NCBI GenBank assembly: GCA_016192345.1
Contig: JACPUH010000020.1
Location: 1 to 34,063, forward strand
Source: Ignavibacteriales bacterium
Lineage (GTDB): Bacteria; Bacteroidota; Ignavibacteria; UBA10030
DNA: 34,063 bases
Direction: 5' to 3'
Shown here: piece after piece, positions 30,035-34,063 of the stretch
Position numbering within the stretch: position 1 is the first letter of the stretch
Layout of the letters: each line of letters starts with the position of its first letter
Program-made: the position numbers and the translations under genes
The notes under the pieces: generated by a model
What the model saw: only the letters and a program-made list of their open reading frames with translations
Database searches by the model: none
What the model was told of the DNA's origin: nothing

Positions 30035-30416
30035 AACCGTTCTCCTCAGCAAATGGGCTGCGGGGTGATTTCTTGTGCGCTTGCTTCCTATATCCCTCCC
30101 AGAGGATGCTGATCCCCCAGGCGACGATGATCATCGGCCACGTGTCGCGAAAACTCAATCCCCAAATATGGTTGAAGGAAACATGGAGCCAGGCCCCCAG
30201 GAAAATCCACCAGATCCCGTTCCCGGTGTTCGCGATCGACTCGGCCTGGACCAATTTGTAGATCCCGATTGCGATAACGATGAGAGGCCACGACCGCCAG
30301 ACGGATCCGATGTCAATAACGTCAAAATTGTTGAGTAATAACAGCGAGCCATAGAGTATCAAAAGGATGGAGAAGCCGATCTGTCCTCCAAGTTTGAACC
30401 GTTGCGCCTGTTTCAT
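30024..30416 (-). CDS. LiaI/LiaF-like transmembrane protein
   Basis: This is a 130-residue protein with the same four-segment membrane module as the next gene, without its C-terminal soluble domain: LGGQIGFSILLILYGSLLLLNNF, WRSWPLIVIAIGIYKLVQA, GNGIWWIFLGAWLHVSF and FRDTWPMIIVAWGISILWEGY, then a basic tail. WPLI/WPMI repeats mark an internal duplication. It is likely a partner or regulator of the LiaF-like protein and kinase. The ATG at 30416 follows CAGGAGG by 5 nt, so the longer frame to 30446 is not used. A Bacteroidota-like promoter element lies about 28 nt upstream. Confidence 0.82.
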   Translation of the reverse strand: MKQAQRFKLGGQIGFSILLILYGSLLLLNNFDVIDIGSVWRSWPLIVIAIGIYKLVQAESIANTGNGIWWIFLGAWLHVSFNHIWGLSFRDTWPMIIVAWGISILWEGYRKQAHKKSPRSPFAEENGYGQ

Positions 30417-30443
30417 GAAAGCCTCCTGGGAATGTGTTCGCAA

Positions 30444-30451
30444 CAAAGATA
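30444..30451 (-). promoter_or_regulatory. TAnnTTTG-type promoter element of the LiaF/LytS operon
   Basis: On the minus strand TATCTTTG, matching the Bacteroidota -7 consensus TAnnTTTG, 28 nt before the first gene (30416). A clear TTTG-type -33 partner is not obvious at the usual distance, so this is suggestive only. Confidence 0.35.
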
Positions 30452-30562
30452 CACGCGAACCCCGGATTTGTTACGGGCCAATCGGCGAACAGAGGAGTGG
30501 ACTCGGTGAACGGAGGCGTGGAGAAGGAAGCGGCGGTTTCCCGGCGTAGCCGGTGTTGCCCG

Positions 30563-31144
30563 TTACAAGTTCTGATAATCGATGATCGTATCGATGTCGA
30601 TATTCCCCTCGGGGAAAGGGAGACGGAATACAGCGTCCGGATTCTGCTGAAGAATGCCGCGCGCCCCCGAATCGCCGCGCAACTGAAGCAACGGGTCGAA
30701 GAAGATTCGTGAGAAGAGAGCTGGAACGCCGACCGTGCCTCCGTACTCACAAGCCACAATCGGCTTGCCTGTGGAAGTCCGGGATGCAATGATCTTCTCA
30801 AGAAGTTCCGTCGTGACGTGAGGTTGATCGCTGACAAGAAGAAGGGCGGCATCGACGGAGAGGGGGAGGGAGAGAATCCCCGCGCGCATGGAGGATGCGA
30901 TCCCCTCTTCCCACGCCGGGTTGAGGAGCATACGGACGGGAAGGTCCTCGATCTCTTTCTTCATCAAGTCCGCTTCGAAACCGAGGAGGACGGTCGTCTC
31001 TGAGCCCGCGACCGATGCGGCGGCACGTGCGGTGCGGCGAAGAAGCGACTGTCCTTGGTACCCCAGAAGCTGCTTTGGTGTGCCGAGCCTTGAGGAACGT
31101 CCGGCAGCCAGAATGAGTATGGCGATGGAAGGGGTTGTGTGCAT
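30563..31144 (-). CDS. MocA/MobA-like nucleotidyltransferase
   Basis: This 193-residue enzyme of the MobA-like NTP transferase family has ILILAAGRSSRLGTPKQLLGYQGQSLLRR (9-37), with the nucleotide-binding AAGRSSRLG-x-PKQ loop, NPAWEEGIASSMRAGI (75-90), LLVSDQPHVT (101-110, with the metal-binding Asp) and GDSGARGIL near the end. The closest pattern is molybdenum cofactor cytidylyltransferase (CTP plus molybdopterin to MCD) or related CoxC-like proteins that serve hydroxylase maturation. No molybdoenzyme gene is in view, so this is not certain. The ATG at 31144 lacks a clear ribosome binding site. It lies 51 nt downstream of the OsmC gene on the same strand. Confidence 0.9.
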   Translation of the reverse strand: MHTTPSIAILILAAGRSSRLGTPKQLLGYQGQSLLRRTARAAASVAGSETTVLLGFEADLMKKEIEDLPVRMLLNPAWEEGIASSMRAGILSLPLSVDAALLLVSDQPHVTTELLEKIIASRTSTGKPIVACEYGGTVGVPALFSRIFFDPLLQLRGDSGARGILQQNPDAVFRLPFPEGNIDIDTIIDYQNL

Positions 31145-31194
31145 GCGGAGAAAGAAGGCGGCGAGGATTGCCGCCTTCAGTCCTGTTCATCCGT

Positions 31195-31617
31195 TTACTT
31201 TACCAACCGGGCATTCAGTTTGACCTCTGCGCCGGTCACCAATTTGGAGACCGGGCAATTTTTCTTCGCGCCTTCGGCAAGCTCGCGGAACGTTGCTTCG
31301 TCGATCCCCGGTACGTTCCCCTCGCAGTTGAGCTCGATGGTGGTGATGCTGAAACCCTCACCCACTTTCTCGAGATGGACCGTTGCGGTGGTGGCGACGC
31401 GCTTTGGTGTGAAGCCGGCTTTTGCGAGACCGTTCGAGAACGCCATCGAAAAGCAGCCGGCGTGAGCGGCGGCAATCAACTCTTCGGGATTGGTCCCCGG
31501 TCCGCTTTCAAAGCGGGAGACGAACGTGTAGGGTCCCTCGTAGTTGGCAAACTTCATGGATCCTTTTCCCCCGCGCAGATCTCCCTCCCAAACGGCGTTG
31601 GCACTTCGTGCTGGCAT
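31195..31617 (-). CDS. osmC: OsmC family organic hydroperoxide reductase
   Basis: This 140-residue cytoplasmic peroxidase has its two redox cysteines, Cys55 in AHAGCFSMAFSN and Cys121 in AKKNCPVSK. NPEELIAAAHAGCFSM is the family signature, and its length is normal for the OsmC branch (MPARSANAVWEGDLRGGKGSM at the N-terminus is OsmC-like, not Ohr-like). It reduces organic hydroperoxides with lipoamide or thiol donors. The ATG at 31617 follows TAGGAGG at 7-nt spacing. It is separated from the downstream MocA-like gene by 50 nt and from the peptidase by a repeat element, so it likely starts its own transcript. Confidence 0.94.
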   Translation of the reverse strand: MPARSANAVWEGDLRGGKGSMKFANYEGPYTFVSRFESGPGTNPEELIAAAHAGCFSMAFSNGLAKAGFTPKRVATTATVHLEKVGEGFSITTIELNCEGNVPGIDEATFRELAEGAKKNCPVSKLVTGAEVKLNARLVK

Positions 31618-31723
31618 GGTAATTCCTCCTATGGTTCTTGGTTGAGACCGTATGGCGCCCGTTCGTTCAACGGGGCCACCATCCGGTCGTTCGTTGTGGT
31701 GAGTCTATCAAACACGTAAAGGA

Positions 31724-31823
31724 ATATCCACGAAGGTCACGAAGTCCACGAAGAATGCATCGACGCTGTTTTAAGAATTCTTCTTCGTGGCCTTAGTGTT
31801 CCTTGGTGTCCTTCGTGGATTTA
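31724..31823. repeat. Inverted repeat of 9-nt CACGAAG units
   Basis: Left arm: CACGAAG at 31729, 31738 and 31747, an exact 9-nt period. It pairs with the right arm, outer ATCCACGAAGG/CCTTCGTGGAT (31726-31736/31810-31820) and inner CCACGAAGAA/TTCTTCGTGG (31746-31755/31781-31790), both perfect. It lies between the peptidase stop (31846) and the OsmC start, so it may act as the peptidase mRNA 3' end. No T-tract follows. Confidence 0.75.
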
Positions 31824-31845
31824 TGAAAAGGGATTCTGCAACATC

Positions 31846-33777
31846 TTAGTTTTTCATCTTGTCCAGAATCTTTTCCATTTCGTCGATCACACGGTTCATC
31901 TTCTTCATCGTCAGCTCGAACGGTTCGGAGGTCGTCATGTCGACGCCGGCCTTCTTGAGCAGGTTGATCGGGTAGTCGGATCCGCCCGAGCCGAGGAACT
32001 CCAGGAATCGCTGCGTGGCCTGCTTGTCGCCGGCGAGGACCTTTTCAGAGAGCGCGGCCGATGCGGTGAACGAGGTGGCGTACTGGTAGACATAGAAATT
32101 ATAGTAGAAGTGGGGGATGTATGCCCACTCCGCTTTGATCTCGTCATCCACGATACAGACTTTCTTCTCGTGGCCATAATATTTTTTCGTAATCTCTTCA
32201 TAGATCTCGCTGAAGCGGTCGCCCGTGAGCGCCTCCCCCTTTTCCGCGAGCTCGTGGATGCGGAGCTCGAACTCCGCAAATTGCGTCTGGCGGAAGACGG
32301 TTCCCTTGATCCCTTCGAGGTAGTTGCCGAGGAGCGAGAGCCGCGCGCCATCGTCCTTGATCTGCTTCAGCATGGTATCGATCAGGAGGGCCTCGTTGAA
32401 TGTTGAAGCGACCTCGGCGACGAAGATCGAATAGTTGGCCGTGGCAAAAGGCTGGGTCTTGTTCGAGTAGTAGCTGTGCATCGTGTGGCCGAGCTCATGG
32501 GTCAGCGTGCTCATGTCGTCGTACTTCCCGTTGTAGTTCATCAGGATGTACGGGTGGACGTCGTAGGCAGAGCCGTTCGAATAGGCGCCGGAGCGTTTCC
32601 CTTCCGTCGGGTACATATCGATCCATCGTTCACTAAACGCCTTCTTCGAAACGTTGATGTAATCGGTTCCCAACGGGGCGAGCGATGCGAGGACGTTGTT
32701 CTGTGCCTTCTCCACCGTGTACTTCAGTTCAACCCCCTTGACCAGGGGGGCGTACAGATCGTAGTAATGAAGCTCCTCCAGTCCCATCATCCGCTTGCGA
32801 AGGTTGAGGTAGCGGTGGAAGGTGGGAAGGTGCTTGTTGGTGTTCTCCACGAGTTTCCGGTACACCTCCACCGGGATATTGTTCCCGTCGAGGGCGTTCT
32901 CGAGGCTTGAGTTGTATTTCCGGGCCCGCATGTAGAACATGTTCTTCTTGACCTCGGCATAGAGCTGGGTGCCGAGGGTTCGACGGTAGTCATTGATCCG
33001 CCCGAAGAAAGCGGCGAAGACCTTTTTCCGGTCCTCGCGGTTGGGCACGGCGCGGTAGAGGGAGAACGCGGCTTTGTCCAGCTTGACCGTCTTCCCGTCA
33101 CCGAGGGTGACCTCCGGGTTGGGGAAATCGGCGTCGGAGAAAATCCCGTAAATGCTTTGCGCCGCATCGGACATCAGTCCCGCGTCCGCGATGATCTTTT
33201 CCTCCCCTTCGGTTCCGGTATGCGCCTGGCGCCGGAGGATATCGAACAGGTAATGCCGGAAGATCTCAAGTCCCTTTTCCTGCCGGAGGAAATTTTCGAC
33301 TGTCGTCCGGTCCATCTTCAGGATCTCCGGCTCGATGAAGGCTGTCTTGGCGCCGAAATCCGCCCCGATGGTGCTCATCTCCTGCTGCATTGCCAGGTAC
33401 GTGGAGACGCGCGTATCCTGGTCGGAATTCATGCTCGCATAGCTGTAGAGGCGGGTGTATTCCTTGGTGAGCTCGGTTGTCAGCTGCAGACAATCCAACA
33501 ATTGCTTCGCTGAACGGTTCAGCGTTCCCTTGAACCCTTCGATCCCTGCGAGTTCGGAGAGGAGACGTTCCTTCGCCTGTTTCCACGCGTCATCGGAAGG
33601 ATAAATCGATGTAAGGTCCCACTTGTACTTCTCTTCTATCTTGCTCCGGTCGCGTTCCTGGGTGTAGGCGGAATACGCGGCTTCGGTGAGCTCAGCCGAA
33701 CCGGTGGCGAGCGACAATCCGACAACGGACAGCGTGACTTTGGCCAACGGGTGCATAGGATCCCCTTTCGGTACCAT
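31846..33777 (-). CDS. pepF: Oligoendopeptidase F-like M3 metallopeptidase, probably exported
   Basis: This 643-residue zinc peptidase of family M3 cleaves short peptides. THELGHTMHSYYS holds the zinc motif HELGH (427-431), and Glu455 in VAEVASTFNE is the likely third ligand. YKWDLTSIYPSDDAW (51-65) is the usual start of PepF, and IPHFYYNFYVYQYATS near the end is the family C-terminal block. Upstream of that is an extra N-terminus with hydrophobic LAKVTLSVVGLSLATGSA, which looks like a signal peptide, whereas typical PepF is cytosolic. Starts at 33777 (GGAG 5 nt upstream) and 33756 (AGGGG upstream) are both possible. The frame upstream to 33966 is repeat DNA and unlikely to be translated. Confidence 0.94.
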   Translation of the reverse strand: MVPKGDPMHPLAKVTLSVVGLSLATGSAELTEAAYSAYTQERDRSKIEEKYKWDLTSIYPSDDAWKQAKERLLSELAGIEGFKGTLNRSAKQLLDCLQLTTELTKEYTRLYSYASMNSDQDTRVSTYLAMQQEMSTIGADFGAKTAFIEPEILKMDRTTVENFLRQEKGLEIFRHYLFDILRRQAHTGTEGEEKIIADAGLMSDAAQSIYGIFSDADFPNPEVTLGDGKTVKLDKAAFSLYRAVPNREDRKKVFAAFFGRINDYRRTLGTQLYAEVKKNMFYMRARKYNSSLENALDGNNIPVEVYRKLVENTNKHLPTFHRYLNLRKRMMGLEELHYYDLYAPLVKGVELKYTVEKAQNNVLASLAPLGTDYINVSKKAFSERWIDMYPTEGKRSGAYSNGSAYDVHPYILMNYNGKYDDMSTLTHELGHTMHSYYSNKTQPFATANYSIFVAEVASTFNEALLIDTMLKQIKDDGARLSLLGNYLEGIKGTVFRQTQFAEFELRIHELAEKGEALTGDRFSEIYEEITKKYYGHEKKVCIVDDEIKAEWAYIPHFYYNFYVYQYATSFTASAALSEKVLAGDKQATQRFLEFLGSGGSDYPINLLKKAGVDMTTSEPFELTMKKMNRVIDEMEKILDKMKN

Positions 33778-34063
33778 TACAGCTCCTTCTGGTGAGTGGA
33801 AATGCGCTGAGGGTAAGCGAGCGATGTGAGGCCTAATGTACGATACGAAAGGAGAAACGGCAAGCACTTCGTGTGGGAGGTACAGTCTCAATTTCCTTGG
33901 ATGAGGAATTTCACACCTGCCCGCCGCACGCAAATCTGTGCTTGCGGCAGGCGGGGAGTTCCACAAAGAAGAAGATAAGAGAGTTTCACAGAGAAAAGCT
34001 CTTCCCTGTGGAACTCCGTGCCCCTCGGTGTCTCTCCGTGGAATGCCTTTTTCTCCGAAACTG
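33778..34063. repeat. Hairpin-rich intergenic repeats upstream of pepF
   Basis: Contains a 17-nt inverted repeat CCTGCCCGCCGCACGCA (33916-33932) with TGCTTGCGGCAGGCGGG (33939-33955), three mismatches, 6-nt loop. It also contains a loopless-looking hairpin GAGTTTCACAGAGAAAAG (33981-33998) with its near-complement at 33999-34016, whose three non-Watson-Crick pairs are all G-U. Beyond it CCGTG/CGGTG units repeat every 9-10 nt to 34053. The rest of the region holds the pepF promoter candidate. I see no gene. Confidence 0.65.
33835..33863 (-). promoter_or_regulatory. Sigma70-like promoter candidate for pepF
   Basis: On the minus strand: TTGCCG (33858-33863), 17-nt spacer, TACATT (33835-33840), 58 nt before the ATG at 33777. 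Spacing is ideal but both boxes deviate from consensus. It supports a start downstream of 33835 and so against the longest reading frame. Confidence 0.45.

Noticed and set aside
31724..31823. CRISPR-like array from the repeated CACGAAG units
   Set aside because: The units are 7 nt with 2-nt gaps, not 25-40 nt repeats with unique spacers, and there are no cas genes.
33778..33966. Extended N-terminus of the oligopeptidase (63 further codons)
   Set aside because: It would run through hairpin repeats and a promoter candidate, has no conserved sequence, and better ribosome binding sites lie downstream.

Overview
The window looks like chromosomal DNA of a fairly GC-rich member of the Bacteroidota/Ignavibacteria side of the FCB bacteria. 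This rests on a LytTR/LytS pair coupled to LiaF-like proteins, a CI-type repressor with a 'GCDIQWLLTG' tail, a TAnnTTTG-type promoter element, and many periodic intergenic repeats of a kind I associate with that group. The assignment is moderate, because no rRNA or universal marker gene is present. I recognise 38 protein genes, all on the minus strand except two (9369-10020). I see no tRNA, rRNA, CRISPR array, insertion sequence or integrase.

Layout. 1-3.8 kb: two membrane proteins and a glycogen/maltodextrin phosphorylase. 4.2-8.8 kb: an APC permease abutting a Rieske oxygenase, a DUF3574 lipoprotein, a haem-binding c-type protein and a secreted beta-propeller protein. 8.9-10.0 kb: a divergent pair of helix-turn-helix genes around an AT-rich control region, then a lone receiver-domain protein. 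10.2-12.9 kb: an exported intradiol-dioxygenase-like protein, a membrane-anchored protein, a YceI protein and a flavin reductase-like protein. 13.2-16.3 kb: an MFS transporter, and an exported esterase with a creatininase-family hydrolase ending in a clear terminator. 16.6-18.4 kb: an ECF sigma factor overlapping its zinc-finger/FecR anti-sigma factor. 18.6-20.4 kb: a VOC protein, two small membrane proteins and a GyrI-like protein. 20.4-25.0 kb: an outer-membrane barrel protein, a second sigma factor, a Ser/Thr kinase and a WD40 protein in one probable operon. 25.0-27.3 kb: a PfkB sugar kinase, a DUF4380-like protein and a DUF2007 protein. 27.5-30.4 kb: two LiaI/LiaF-like membrane proteins overlapping a LytS kinase and LytTR regulator. 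30.6-34 kb: a MocA-like nucleotidyltransferase, an OsmC peroxidase and an exported M3 oligopeptidase.

The strongest non-obvious signal is a two-block promoter motif (minus strand TTCAAACC, exactly 14 nt, GGTATCATA). It occurs upstream of the ECF sigma gene itself, of the secreted beta-propeller gene and of the yceI-like gene, with further similarity inside the spacers. At two sites it sits at the identical distance from the start codon. I read it as the autoregulated promoter of the 17.8-18.4 kb ECF sigma factor, giving a small cell-envelope regulon within this window. A second theme is intergenic DNA dominated by short periodic units (7-9 nt) arranged as nested inverted repeats, several touching stop codons.
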